A DNA stretch of 55,378 bases, taken from the NCBI GenBank assembly GCA_024643555.1, contig JAHEMQ010000002.1:1-55378 (forward strand). The letters run 5' to 3'. The translations under genes and the position numbers were made by a program. Position 1 is the stretch's first letter; every line of letters begins with the position of its first letter. Under the pieces are notes generated by a model. It was not told the DNA's origin, did not search any database, and worked only from the letters and a program-made list of their open reading frames with translations. This DNA is from Crocinitomicaceae bacterium (lineage in GTDB: Bacteria; Bacteroidota; Bacteroidia; Flavobacteriales_D; Crocinitomicaceae). This document shows positions 42,839-51,452 of the stretch, in pieces.

Positions 42839-44920
42839 TTATTCAAAGACTTTCATGTCAATTTTTCCGTTGACGGTCATCGAAGTTACTGTTCCAGAAA
42901 GAACCATTGGTCCAACAGACTGAGTAATGCTGTGTGCAAATTTCATTCCGTTGACTTCTTTGAAATCGCCAAACGTGATGGTAGATTCCATGGTCTCTCC
43001 ATCCCGTGTCATGACATTAATTGTTTTTTCTTTCATGAAGGTTGTTTTGTTGAAGTAATCGTAGGACTCGTTTTTACCGTCCACCGTTTTCATCACATAA
43101 TAATCTACACCATTCATATTTTCAATGCCAACCAATTCGTATTTCAAACCATTTTTCGCGTAATTCATTTCAGGAATAATTCCGTTTGACTTCGCTTTGG
43201 TCTTTAACTCTTCTTCGGTCAAGGCTGTTTTTCCTGTTTGCATGTTGAAGGTAAACCCAGATTTGCCATCGTAGAATGATTTTTGGAAGACCATTCCTTG
43301 TCCTTCTAATTTTTGTCCTTCCGTTACCGGCGCCACAAAAATTTCGGTTGATTTCAAAGCAAATGGAATTTGATCTCCTTTTAATTCATACACACGCTCG
43401 TAAGATTTGATTGCTTTTAATTTTTTCGCTGCTGCTTTTGTACTTGATGTTCCAGTCAAAGCAAATACGTAGTTTTCAATCAATTTATCAGCGCTAATAT
43501 CGGCTGGTTTAGTATCCTTCATTTCATTTCCGAAAGCATCGAGGATTTCAATTTTTCCATCCGTGTCAAAACGTTTCAATTTCTCCAATACTTCTTCATT
43601 TCCGACCACAATGATGTTGCAGTTTTTGGATGTGAAGTATTGTTGAGCCATTTGCAACACATCTTCTTTCGAAACACTTTCCAATCGCTGTAAGTAAGTT
43701 TGGTAGTAATCTTTTGGTAAGTTATTTTTTATGATGTTCAAGGCGAATCGAGCAATAGTTTGTGGGCGCTCTAACGAACGTGCAAATCCACCTGCCATGT
43801 TTGTTTTTGTCAAGTTCAATTCCTCATCTTTTACATATTCATTGGTGATTTTTTGGAATTCCAATAAAATCTGTTCGATGGCAGAGTCTGTCACGGCATT
43901 TTGGAAATTACCTCCTGCGGACATCCATGAACCATCTTCGGTAATGTTTAGACTAGAGTAACATCCGTACGTGTAGGCCTTATCCTCACGAAGATTTTGC
44001 ATCAATCGCGTTCCGAATCCACCACCACCAAGAATGCCATTTAAAACGGTTAAAGGCAATTGATTTTTGTCACCAGTTTTCATTTCGATCGGGAAGGTCA
44101 CGTAGACCACTGATTGAACAGCACCTGGTTTTTTTACAAAAACCACACGATTTCCTTTTGTAAAGCTTCCAGAATTTGGTTGACTTTTGTAAACTGGTCC
44201 ACCTGTCCAAGATCCAAAGTACTTATTGACCATTGCTTCAGTCTGTTGACGGTTAATATCCCCGACAACGACAAGGTAACTTCCTTTTGGAGTAAAATTA
44301 GAATGGAAGTAAGATTCAACATCTTCACGAGAAATGTTATTCAAGGTTTCTTCTGTCATCACATCGCTGAATGGATGATTTGGAAAGTTGATTTTTACAG
44401 TCGCATTTTGAGCCATGGATCCGGCATCTGATTTTGTAGACATCAAGCCAGAAACATTTTGTTTTTTGATGCGGTCGAACTCCGATTGAGGGAAATTCGC
44501 GTTCATCAATACATCGGACATTAAGGTTAGACCTTTGTCCATGTGTTTGGTCAAACAAGACATGGAAATGGAAGATTTATCCGCTCCCATCGATGCGCCA
44601 ATGAAGTCAATTTCTTGATCCAATTGGTCTTTCGTTCTGTTCTTTGTTCCAGACATAATCATTGATCCAGCCATATCTGAAAGTCCAGCTTTTGTTCCTT
44701 CCAAACGTGGATCGGAACCCATGTTCAAGTCAAACGAAACTCGTGGAAGTTTGTGGTTTTCAGAAAGAATGACCGTAATTCCGTTGGACATCGTAAATAC
44801 TTCCGAGTCGGCAATATTGATTTTTTTTGCTTGCGTTGGTGCAGGCATAATCGAGCGGTCTACTTGAGCCATTGTCCAAGTACTTAACGCTAGAAAGCAA
44901 AGTGTGAATATCTTTTTCAT
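42839..44920 (-). CDS. M16 family peptidase-like protein, inactive subunit
   Basis: A 693-residue exported M16 (pitrilysin-type) protein with a signal peptide (to T-M-A-Q). The place of the zinc motif H-x-x-E-H is taken by G-L-S-D-M-A-G-S-M, so it lacks the zinc ligands and should be catalytically inactive. The M16 C-terminal domain shows R-L-M-Q-N-L-R-E-D-K-A-Y-T-Y-G near residue 305. About 200 extra residues follow (from about 470), including a domain with D-G-K-S-G-F-x-F-N-M-Q-T-G-K found in outer-membrane-associated proteins of this phylum. It is 11 nt after the active partner gene. Confidence 0.9.
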   Translation of the reverse strand: MKKIFTLCFLALSTWTMAQVDRSIMPAPTQAKKINIADSEVFTMSNGITVILSENHKLPRVSFDLNMGSDPRLEGTKAGLSDMAGSMIMSGTKNRTKDQLDQEIDFIGASMGADKSSISMSCLTKHMDKGLTLMSDVLMNANFPQSEFDRIKKQNVSGLMSTKSDAGSMAQNATVKINFPNHPFSDVMTEETLNNISREDVESYFHSNFTPKGSYLVVVGDINRQQTEAMVNKYFGSWTGGPVYKSQPNSGSFTKGNRVVFVKKPGAVQSVVYVTFPIEMKTGDKNQLPLTVLNGILGGGGFGTRLMQNLREDKAYTYGCYSSLNITEDGSWMSAGGNFQNAVTDSAIEQILLEFQKITNEYVKDEELNLTKTNMAGGFARSLERPQTIARFALNIIKNNLPKDYYQTYLQRLESVSKEDVLQMAQQYFTSKNCNIIVVGNEEVLEKLKRFDTDGKIEILDAFGNEMKDTKPADISADKLIENYVFALTGTSSTKAAAKKLKAIKSYERVYELKGDQIPFALKSTEIFVAPVTEGQKLEGQGMVFQKSFYDGKSGFTFNMQTGKTALTEEELKTKAKSNGIIPEMNYAKNGLKYELVGIENMNGVDYYVMKTVDGKNESYDYFNKTTFMKEKTINVMTRDGETMESTITFGDFKEVNGMKFAHSITQSVGPMVLSGTVTSMTVNGKIDMKVFE

Positions 44921-44931
44921 GTTTCAGTCGA

Positions 44932-46398
44932 TTATTTTTCTTTTGGTAAATAGTGTAAGATGACACGAGCATCTTGCGTAAGGTATTTCTTTGCGACGCG
45001 TTGGATGTCCTCACGTGTCACTTTCATGTAATTGTCCAATAAAGTATTGATGCGATTCGCATCTCCATAATACACGAAATTGTCAGCTAAATTCTCTGCA
45101 ATTCCAGCAATAGATGAATTACCAGAAATGATGTCATTTTCAAATTTGTTACGCACTTTTTGGAATTCTTCTTCTGAAATCAATTCGCTTTGAATCAAAC
45201 GAATTTGCTCGTCAAATTCTTTTTGAATGTCGTCCAGGTTCACATCTTTCGCTGCAATCGCGGCGAAAATCCCAATCCCTGCATCTTCCAAACCATAGTT
45301 AAATGAAAAAGCGAATTGCGCCATTTCTTTTTTCTCAACAATGACTTTATTGATGCGAGAAGAACTTCCTCCGGACAAGACTTCATTCATCATTTCTAAG
45401 GCATACGCGTCTGGGCTTGTTTGCGCAGGAAACTTATATCCCATAAAGATAGCAGGTAGTTGAATGTTGTCGTAAATGACTTCTTTTGTGACTCCAGTCA
45501 GTGTTGTTTGATCTTTGCTCGTGCGATTGATGACAATCGGTTTTGCCAAATAGCTAGCAATCATTTTTTTCGCTTCGGGACTTGTGGAAGCCATGAAGTT
45601 TTTAGTATCGAATTTGCTTTTTGAAATACCGTAACGTTTTTCGAAGTCGGCATCCGTTTGATTGATGAAATCACGGTATAAATTGATGGCTTGTCCTTTC
45701 GGGATGGAAGCGAAGTATTTATCAATCCATGCTTTTGTTTGCGCAACATCTAAATCTCCAGCGATGGACAAAGTCGCATTGGAAGGAACATAGTAATTTT
45801 TGTAAAAATTCACATAATCCTCTTCTTGTGCTGCATCCAAGTGTTCCATGCTTCCAATTGGCGCCCAGTTGTATGGATGTGTTGTAAATACACGTTTGAA
45901 CATTTCAGTGAAGAAGGAACCATATGGTTGGTTGTCCACACGTTGTCTTTTTTCCTCTTTCACAACGCTTCTCTGAGTTTCAATTCCTTTAATGTCCACT
46001 TTTGCGTGAAGCATGCGCTCACTTTCCAACCACAATCCAAGTTCTAGTTGGTTCGATGGAAGTATTTCGTAGTAGTAAGTGCGGTCTTGAGAGGTGTTTG
46101 CGTTTAATGTCCCACCGTTTTTCTCCACCAACTCACTGTATTCACCACGTCCAATATTCGCAGATCCTTCGAATAACAAATGCTCAAAGAAATGGGCGAA
46201 TCCAGTGCGATCTGCATTTTCGTTTTTAGATCCTACGTGATACAAGACGGAAACCGCAATGATCGGAGTAGCGTGTTCTTCGTGAATGATTACATGTAAA
46301 CCATTCGGTAAATCATAGGAGATGTAGTCAATTTTCTTTTGCCCGAAACTTAGGAAGCTGAGCGCAGAAAAACATCCAATTAATACTAACTTTTTCAT
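44932..46398 (-). CDS. M16 family zinc peptidase, active subunit
   Basis: A 488-residue exported metallopeptidase. The inverted zinc motif H-F-F-E-H (69-73) and a downstream glutamate in W-L-E-S-E-R-M complete the metal site. The C-terminal M16 half has S-G-G-S-S-S-R-I-N near 315. A signal peptide ends near F-G-Q. ATG 46398 is chosen over the TTG two codons upstream. M16 enzymes of this kind work as heterodimers with an inactive partner, here the next gene, and degrade peptides in the periplasm. Confidence 0.93.
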   Translation of the reverse strand: MKKLVLIGCFSALSFLSFGQKKIDYISYDLPNGLHVIIHEEHATPIIAVSVLYHVGSKNENADRTGFAHFFEHLLFEGSANIGRGEYSELVEKNGGTLNANTSQDRTYYYEILPSNQLELGLWLESERMLHAKVDIKGIETQRSVVKEEKRQRVDNQPYGSFFTEMFKRVFTTHPYNWAPIGSMEHLDAAQEEDYVNFYKNYYVPSNATLSIAGDLDVAQTKAWIDKYFASIPKGQAINLYRDFINQTDADFEKRYGISKSKFDTKNFMASTSPEAKKMIASYLAKPIVINRTSKDQTTLTGVTKEVIYDNIQLPAIFMGYKFPAQTSPDAYALEMMNEVLSGGSSSRINKVIVEKKEMAQFAFSFNYGLEDAGIGIFAAIAAKDVNLDDIQKEFDEQIRLIQSELISEEEFQKVRNKFENDIISGNSSIAGIAENLADNFVYYGDANRINTLLDNYMKVTREDIQRVAKKYLTQDARVILHYLPKEK

Positions 46399-46505
46399 TT
46401 TCAAATTTTGGAATACGAATGTACTTCAGAATTTTGAGCTAAACTAAAATCTGAGCTGATTTTTTAGCTTTTCAAAAAAGTCTTTAGAATGGTCCGAAAA
46501 TTGGT

Positions 46506-46513
46506 TAAATTTG
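46506..46513 (+). promoter_or_regulatory. -7 element with leaderless layout
   Basis: TAAATTTG ends 4 nt before the ATG at 46518, which is the same spacing as at dnaB and dnaX. The -33 region is weak (TTTA-like). Confidence 0.5.
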
Positions 46514-46517
46514 ACTC

Positions 46518-47612
46518 ATGAGTTTTTTTAAGCCACTAGTTACCGTGTCGTTTTCCATCCTGTTCGCAGTGGAAGGATTGGCGCAAAACATTGTTCCGAC
46601 AAAGGATTTCAATAATTATTTCGTAAATTTTCAAGATGGATTTTTTCGTCCCATTGAAATTCAACCCATTTTAAACTACAAGGCAGGGGACGAAGTAGTG
46701 GCGTACATCGACACACGTGGTAACATGCGCCTATACGATGGAATTGAGCGCAAAGATGTTACTGCCTTGAACGTTGATTATCAAGTTTCGGATCATTTGG
46801 TGGGCTACAAAATTGCGAATGGACTCAGAATGTGGGACGCAGGGAAATTCACTCCGCTTACCAATTATGGAAGGGGATACTTGGTGAAGGATAGCATTAT
46901 TGTGTATGAGGACACACGTTATCAATCCTTAAACGTCTATTGGAACAAGCAAACGATGCCGTTGGTGACCATGACCAATGGACTTTCCATGCCTGCTGCG
47001 GTTGGAGAAAATATTGCCGTTTACAAGGACAATAGCGATACGTATTTTTGTTTTTGGCAAGGCAAAACCTTTGAAATTGCAACCTATAATGAAGAAGTGG
47101 TGGATTTCCAAGTAGGAACAGATGTCTTTTGTTTTAAAGATCCGTACACGCAGGCGTTTATGATGTTCGATAAAGGTGAATTTTATCAAGTGGAATCCTC
47201 TCCAATCAAGCAGTATAAATCCGGACGTGGATTCATTGTTTATGAAGACTTAAACGGAAATTTATGGATGTACAAAAACGGTGAAAAAATTGCCTTATCC
47301 AATTTCTCTACTTCCTTTTGGGACGTGAAGGATGACATGACCATCTGGAGAGAAAATAGTTATTTATTCGCCTACACCAATGACACCAAAGTGGAAGTGG
47401 CAACCTATTCTCCTGTAGATTACGCAATCAAAAACAACACCTTTGTTTTTCGAAACATCATCGGAGGAGTAAGTGCATTAGTGGATGGAAAAGTGCAAGA
47501 AATCACGAACATGAAGGATGCGGAATTTCAAATTTTCGGAAATAAGGTCCTAGTGAATTTGTTCAACCGTACGTCCATTGTTTTTTCCGAAGGCAAGAAA
47601 TATACGAATTAA
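46518..47612 (+). CDS. Hypothetical secreted propeller-like protein
   Basis: A 364-residue protein with a signal peptide (to G-L-A-Q near residue 23). The rest is a series of short beta-rich repeats with patterns such as V-A-Y-I-D-x-R-G-N-M-R-L-Y-D-G, I-V-Y-E-D-T-R-Y-Q-S-L-N-V-Y, A-V-Y-K-D-N-S-D-T-Y, I-V-Y-E-D-L-N-G-N-L-W-M-Y. This is the look of a beta-propeller of about seven blades. There is no sorting domain and no lipobox, so it is probably periplasmic. It is 9 nt before the NlpC/P60 gene. No family name is proposed. Confidence 0.78.
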   Translation: MSFFKPLVTVSFSILFAVEGLAQNIVPTKDFNNYFVNFQDGFFRPIEIQPILNYKAGDEVVAYIDTRGNMRLYDGIERKDVTALNVDYQVSDHLVGYKIANGLRMWDAGKFTPLTNYGRGYLVKDSIIVYEDTRYQSLNVYWNKQTMPLVTMTNGLSMPAAVGENIAVYKDNSDTYFCFWQGKTFEIATYNEEVVDFQVGTDVFCFKDPYTQAFMMFDKGEFYQVESSPIKQYKSGRGFIVYEDLNGNLWMYKNGEKIALSNFSTSFWDVKDDMTIWRENSYLFAYTNDTKVEVATYSPVDYAIKNNTFVFRNIIGGVSALVDGKVQEITNMKDAEFQIFGNKVLVNLFNRTSIVFSEGKKYTN

Positions 47613-47621
47613 TAGCGGGAG

Positions 47622-48506
47622 ATGAAACGAATTCTTCTTTGCCTTTTTTTCTTTCCTTATTTTTTGTCGTTGGCACAAAATCCTGCATTGGATCATCTCG
47701 AAATGATTTATGATCAGGGTTATTACAAGTTAGCATTCCGGAAGTCAGCTCGTTTGTTGGATAATCCGGAGTACGATTTCTCGAAACTTCCTCGCTATTA
47801 TCGCTCCATTTCTGCTTTGCAATTGGCACAAGATGATCATTGGTACAAAAAACATGAATCAGCTGTTGCTGATGCCCGTTCTTTTCTTTTAACTTGGCGA
47901 AATACAGATAAGGGTCAACAGGTTTTTAAAGCGCACATTCGTGAATTGAGTTTTCTAAAAAAGGATTTGGATGCTTGGATTGCCTTGAAAAAAACGAGCA
48001 AGGACTTTCCTTTAAAAGTATGGCAAGAATTTGTAACGGAATTATTTGCAGACCTTCCTTTATTGGAGGTGGATGGCGGAACGGAAAACTTCGTACTATC
48101 GAATCGTCCTGAATTAAAAGGGCGCATAGCGATGATCGAAGATGCTAAAAAACAACTAGGCGTGCCCTATGTATCGGCAGGCATCGATCCGAGTGGTTTC
48201 GACTGCAGTGGCTTTACGAGTTTCGTGATGTCACATCAAGGAAAAACCATTCCGAGAAGAGCGAAAGACCAATTCGAACAATGCGCAAAACTGACGGAGG
48301 AAGAAGCACAAATTGGTGATTTTGTCTTTTTCTCAAATGGGGGAGAGGTGAATCACGTCGGTATTTTAATCAATGAAAAGGGTCAGCCCAAAACTATGAT
48401 TCATGCCAGCAGTTCTAAGGGGATTTCCATTGTAGAAATTGAAAATTCGACCTACTGGAAGCCACGAATTGTTGGATACGGGACTTTTATTGCTCCGGAG
48501 AAATAG
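47622..48506 (+). CDS. NlpC/P60 family cysteine peptidase
   Basis: A 294-residue exported peptidase. After the signal peptide (to S-L-A-Q) there is a helical domain of about 140 residues, then a C40 domain: C195 in F-D-C-S-G-F, H245 in V-N-H-V-G-I, and H261 in I-H-A-S-S complete the triad. Such enzymes cut the gamma-D-Glu-mDAP bond of the cell wall peptide or a related bond. It may form an operon with the upstream propeller gene. Its last 20 nt overlap the convergent membrane protein gene. Confidence 0.92.
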   Translation: MKRILLCLFFFPYFLSLAQNPALDHLEMIYDQGYYKLAFRKSARLLDNPEYDFSKLPRYYRSISALQLAQDDHWYKKHESAVADARSFLLTWRNTDKGQQVFKAHIRELSFLKKDLDAWIALKKTSKDFPLKVWQEFVTELFADLPLLEVDGGTENFVLSNRPELKGRIAMIEDAKKQLGVPYVSAGIDPSGFDCSGFTSFVMSHQGKTIPRRAKDQFEQCAKLTEEEAQIGDFVFFSNGGEVNHVGILINEKGQPKTMIHASSSKGISIVEIENSTYWKPRIVGYGTFIAPEK

Positions 48507-48996
48507 CTTTGCTGAAAAGAATCAAGCCAAGGAAAATCAAAAACAAGATTTCAACTCCAGCCGCACTCCAGGGAGATGGAAAAAAGAAGAATGTCAAGGT
48601 GCTAATCACTAGAAAGTAAAAAATCATACGCGCTCTTTTTTGAGTCTGCTGATTGCGCGTCAAAACAAGTTGATATAAAGCGATGTAAAGATAATAGAGC
48701 AGTGGAAGAAAGATCATGTGAACTTTTTCCATCAATAACTTAGGCTGATTGAATAATAACAAACAAATACCCCACTCGAGGACAATAAACAACCAAGAAA
48801 TCCAGATAAAGTTTTCGAAATTTCTTTGGCGGTTCATGAATTGAATCAGTGCCATGATACACGTGAGAATGCTCAACACACCCACTTGAAGCCACGGGAA
48901 AAACAACCAATCAAACAATTGAATACTGCTGTAAATTCCGGTGAAAAAAGCGATTCCTAGTAGCGAAATGATTCCGTATTGCTTGAATTGTTCCAT
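48487..48996 (-). CDS. Hypothetical inner-membrane protein
   Basis: A protein of 169 residues from ATG 48996, which is 1 nt after the agmatinase-family stop; the longer frame from 49089 lies inside that gene. About five membrane segments are visible (near 7-26, 31-48, 58-78, 90-110 and 122-160), with short loops of basic residues. No family was recognised. It closes the minus-strand run phosphoribosyltransferase-murQ-agmatinase-membrane protein. Confidence 0.75.
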   Translation of the reverse strand: MEQFKQYGIISLLGIAFFTGIYSSIQLFDWLFFPWLQVGVLSILTCIMALIQFMNRQRNFENFIWISWLFIVLEWGICLLLFNQPKLLMEKVHMIFLPLLYYLYIALYQLVLTRNQQTQKRARMIFYFLVISTLTFFFFPSPWSAAGVEILFLIFLGLILFSKAISPEQ

Positions 48997-48997
48997 G

Positions 48998-50041
48998 TTA
49001 TGCGTGATTTCGGCGTGATTTTTCACAAGCGCAGACCAATTGCCAAAGTGCTCTTGCGCCCACATTTGCATCCCAATCTCCTGACTCACCTGGGGCCACC
49101 TCGTTCAAGTCGAAGCCAATGATGCGTCTTCCCGAATTCACTAACGCAAAAAGCAGGTAACTGATTTCTTGTAATTCGAATCCACCGGCGACCGGTGTAC
49201 CCGTGTGTGGACAAAGTTCTGGTTTTAATCCATCGATATCGAAGGACACATAGACGTTTTGTGGAAGTTGAGCGAGTAGTTCATTCACCTGATTTGACCA
49301 GGTTTTCCCTGCGTATTGTTCATTTTTCAAATCCCAATCGTAATAGGTTTGAACGCGTTCTGAGTCCCTACTCAATTGTACTTCGCGTTCCGAAACATCG
49401 CGAATACCCACTTGCACTAGTTTGGACATGTTTTTGGCATGCTGCAGGACGTTGAACATGATACTCGCATGTGATTGATGAAATCCTTCGTAAGCAGCTC
49501 TAAGATCGGCATGTGCATCAATTTGCAATACACCGAAATCATTGTATGTTTCGTTCAAGGCTTGAATCAATCCTAGTGGTGTGGAGTGTTCTCCACCGAG
49601 CACTGCCGGAATTTTTCCCTGCGAAATGAGGTCTAAACACCGTTCCTTTAGGTTCGCTCTCAAGGCCTCATGAGCCGTGTTTATTTCGTCTAAAACGGAT
49701 TGGTATTTCAGTAATGCTTTTTCTTCGCCATGTGTCTCGAGGTAGGAAATGTACGCCATTCCTTGCTCGCAACAATGCGCATTGATTTCTTTCCATTCTT
49801 GTGAAACGGGTGACATATATACTTTCGTGTCATAAGCGCGCTCTAAATCTGGGTGAAAAAAGTCCAATTGTGTGGAGGCCTCTAAAATTGCTTCCGGACC
49901 ATTGCTCGTTCCCTTTCCATAGGATGCTGTCGCGTCCCAGGGAATAGGTACAATCACTATGTTTGCCTCCGATTCTGAATGCGGAAAGCCAAAAATATTT
50001 CCATTGGCGATTCCTACGCCATTTGGATCAAATTCACTCAT
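48998..50041 (-). CDS. Agmatinase/arginase (ureohydrolase) family protein
   Basis: A 347-residue manganese-dependent hydrolase. The binuclear metal motifs are G-G-E-H-S-T-P near residue 152, Q-I-D-A-H-A-D-L-R near 172-179, and S-F-D-I-D-G-L near 268. Family members hydrolyse the guanidino group of arginine, agmatine, formiminoglutamate or related compounds and release urea or formamide. The substrate cannot be decided; Bacteroidota copies are often named agmatinase family protein. It has an N-terminal extension of about 40 residues. It overlaps the murQ stop by 4 nt. Confidence 0.88.
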   Translation of the reverse strand: MSEFDPNGVGIANGNIFGFPHSESEANIVIVPIPWDATASYGKGTSNGPEAILEASTQLDFFHPDLERAYDTKVYMSPVSQEWKEINAHCCEQGMAYISYLETHGEEKALLKYQSVLDEINTAHEALRANLKERCLDLISQGKIPAVLGGEHSTPLGLIQALNETYNDFGVLQIDAHADLRAAYEGFHQSHASIMFNVLQHAKNMSKLVQVGIRDVSEREVQLSRDSERVQTYYDWDLKNEQYAGKTWSNQVNELLAQLPQNVYVSFDIDGLKPELCPHTGTPVAGGFELQEISYLLFALVNSGRRIIGFDLNEVAPGESGDWDANVGARALWQLVCACEKSRRNHA

Positions 50042-50850
50042 GATGTTTGCTTATAATGTTCTACTGCTTTTCTAACGGAACCGTGCGCCAATAAAAGGCT
50101 TTTTGCCTCTTCTTTAGAAACGCCGATTTCTTCTGCGACCATTCGCGCGCCACGATCTACTAATTTGTGGTTGCTGAGTTGCATGTCCACCATTTTATTT
50201 CCTTTCACTCTTCCGAGTTTGATCATCAAACTCGTTGAAATCATATTCAAAACCAACTTTTGTGCGGTACCCGATTTCATTCGCGTACTTCCCGTTACAA
50301 ATTCAGGTCCAACAACGGGAGCAATGGGAAAATCTACAGCGGCGGCTAGTGGTGAATCCGGATTACAGGAAATTCCCGCGGTTAAAATTCCTGCTTCCTT
50401 CGCTTTTTCAATCGCCCCCAACACGTAGGGTGTACTACCTGAAGCTGCAATGCCAACAATCGTATCGGACGCTGTCAGTTCATACGCTGCCAAATCTTTC
50501 CAAGCTTGTTCACGGTCATCCTCGGCAAATTCGACTGCTTTTCGAATCGCTGCATCTCCACCGGCGATCAGTCCGACTACAATACCGTGGTCGATGCCAA
50601 AAGTTGGTGGGCACTCGCTGGCGTCAACGATTCCCAAACGACCACTCGTGCCCGCGCCAAGGTAAAATAAGCGTCCACCGACGGACATTCGTTCACTACA
50701 GGCATTTACAAATGCTTCAATCGCCGGAATTTCTTTTTGTACGGCCAGTGCAACTGTTTGATCTTCTCTGTTGATGTTTTGGAGTAGCTCCAAGGTGGAC
50801 ATGTGCTCCAGGTCCTGGTAATGAGAACTCGATTCAGTAACTTTTTTCAT
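50038..50850 (-). CDS. murQ: N-acetylmuramic acid 6-phosphate etherase
   Basis: A 270-residue SIS-domain enzyme that splits N-acetylmuramic acid 6-phosphate into N-acetylglucosamine 6-phosphate and lactate during cell wall recycling. Diagnostic motifs are Y-L-G-A-G-T-S-G-R-L-G-I-V-D-A-S-E-C-P-P near residue 64-83, G-I-A-A-S-G-S-T-P-Y near 133, and T-G-S-T-R-M-K-S-G-T-A-Q-K near 187. The product is close to the family's usual length (about 298 in E. coli) but without its C-terminal extension. It couples to the ureohydrolase gene (ATGA) and follows the phosphoribosyltransferase gene by 1 nt. Confidence 0.95.
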   Translation of the reverse strand: MKKVTESSSHYQDLEHMSTLELLQNINREDQTVALAVQKEIPAIEAFVNACSERMSVGGRLFYLGAGTSGRLGIVDASECPPTFGIDHGIVVGLIAGGDAAIRKAVEFAEDDREQAWKDLAAYELTASDTIVGIAASGSTPYVLGAIEKAKEAGILTAGISCNPDSPLAAAVDFPIAPVVGPEFVTGSTRMKSGTAQKLVLNMISTSLMIKLGRVKGNKMVDMQLSNHKLVDRGARMVAEEIGVSKEEAKSLLLAHGSVRKAVEHYKQTS

Positions 50851-50851
50851 C

Positions 50852-51346
50852 TCAGTGTAAATAGGCTTTGGAATCCGTTTCGTTCAAATCAACTTCCACA
50901 TGATTTTTCAATGTCGTTGAAAGTCCGAGTCCTGCAAAGTCCGTTTTAATAGGATAACGTCGGTGTTGGCGGTCCACTAAAGCGACTGTTTTAATGGCTT
51001 TTGTTGCTTGCTCAAGAAATTTCATGAGGGCATATTGCATTGTTTTTCCAGAGTTGATCACGTCATCTACCAAAATAATGTATCCTTTTTTCAAGTCTTT
51101 TTCGTCAATGCTCAGGCTGATTTTCTCACTCCAAGGCTCGTCCTTGTTGACCGAAATTTCGAAGCAGACAACATCTATAGGACTATTGGCACGGATAATT
51201 TCTGCCAATTTGTGTGCAATGATGCTGCCGTTTCCAACGATTCCTCCGATGTAAATGCGTTCTTCTTCAAAACAATTTTCTAGGAGCTGATGTCCCAATC
51301 GAATGATTTTCTGTTGAATTTGCTGGTGATTCAGGATGATTTGCAT
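50852..51346 (-). CDS. Phosphoribosyltransferase family protein (PyrR-like)
   Basis: A protein of 164 residues from ATG 51346, after a -7 element. The frame starts at 51382, but a normal start of this fold and the promoter support 51346. The PRPP loop I-L-V-D-D-V-I-N-S-G-K-T-M is near residue 103, and Y-I-G-G-I-V-G-N-G-S lies near 33. The family includes PyrR, a bifunctional uracil phosphoribosyltransferase and pyrimidine attenuator, and general PRPP-binding enzymes. No pyr genes are near and the function is open. Confidence 0.82.
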   Translation of the reverse strand: MQIILNHQQIQQKIIRLGHQLLENCFEEERIYIGGIVGNGSIIAHKLAEIIRANSPIDVVCFEISVNKDEPWSEKISLSIDEKDLKKGYIILVDDVINSGKTMQYALMKFLEQATKAIKTVALVDRQHRRYPIKTDFAGLGLSTTLKNHVEVDLNETDSKAYLH

Positions 51347-51366
51347 AGTGTTGTGAAATGATGAAC

Positions 51367-51374
51367 CAAAGTTA
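51367..51374 (-). promoter_or_regulatory. -7 element of the phosphoribosyltransferase-murQ operon
   Basis: TAACTTTG on the minus strand matches TAnnTTTG and lies 20 nt before the ATG at 51346. TTCG is seen 18 nt upstream as a possible weak -33. Confidence 0.5.
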
Positions 51375-51403
51375 ATAAACAAAAGCTACGTGCGAAGTTT
51401 GAA

Positions 51404-51433
51404 GCAAAAAAAATCCCGACAATGCCGGGATTT
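51404..51433 (-). terminator. Intrinsic terminator of the riboswitch-controlled gene
   Basis: An 8-bp stem (AAATCCCG at 51411-51418, CGGGATTT at 51426-51433) with a 7-nt loop and a T run on the minus strand. It lies 20 nt past the stop, so the gene is a single cistron. Confidence 0.88.
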
Positions 51434-51452
51434 AAATCGATTTAAGTTGAAC

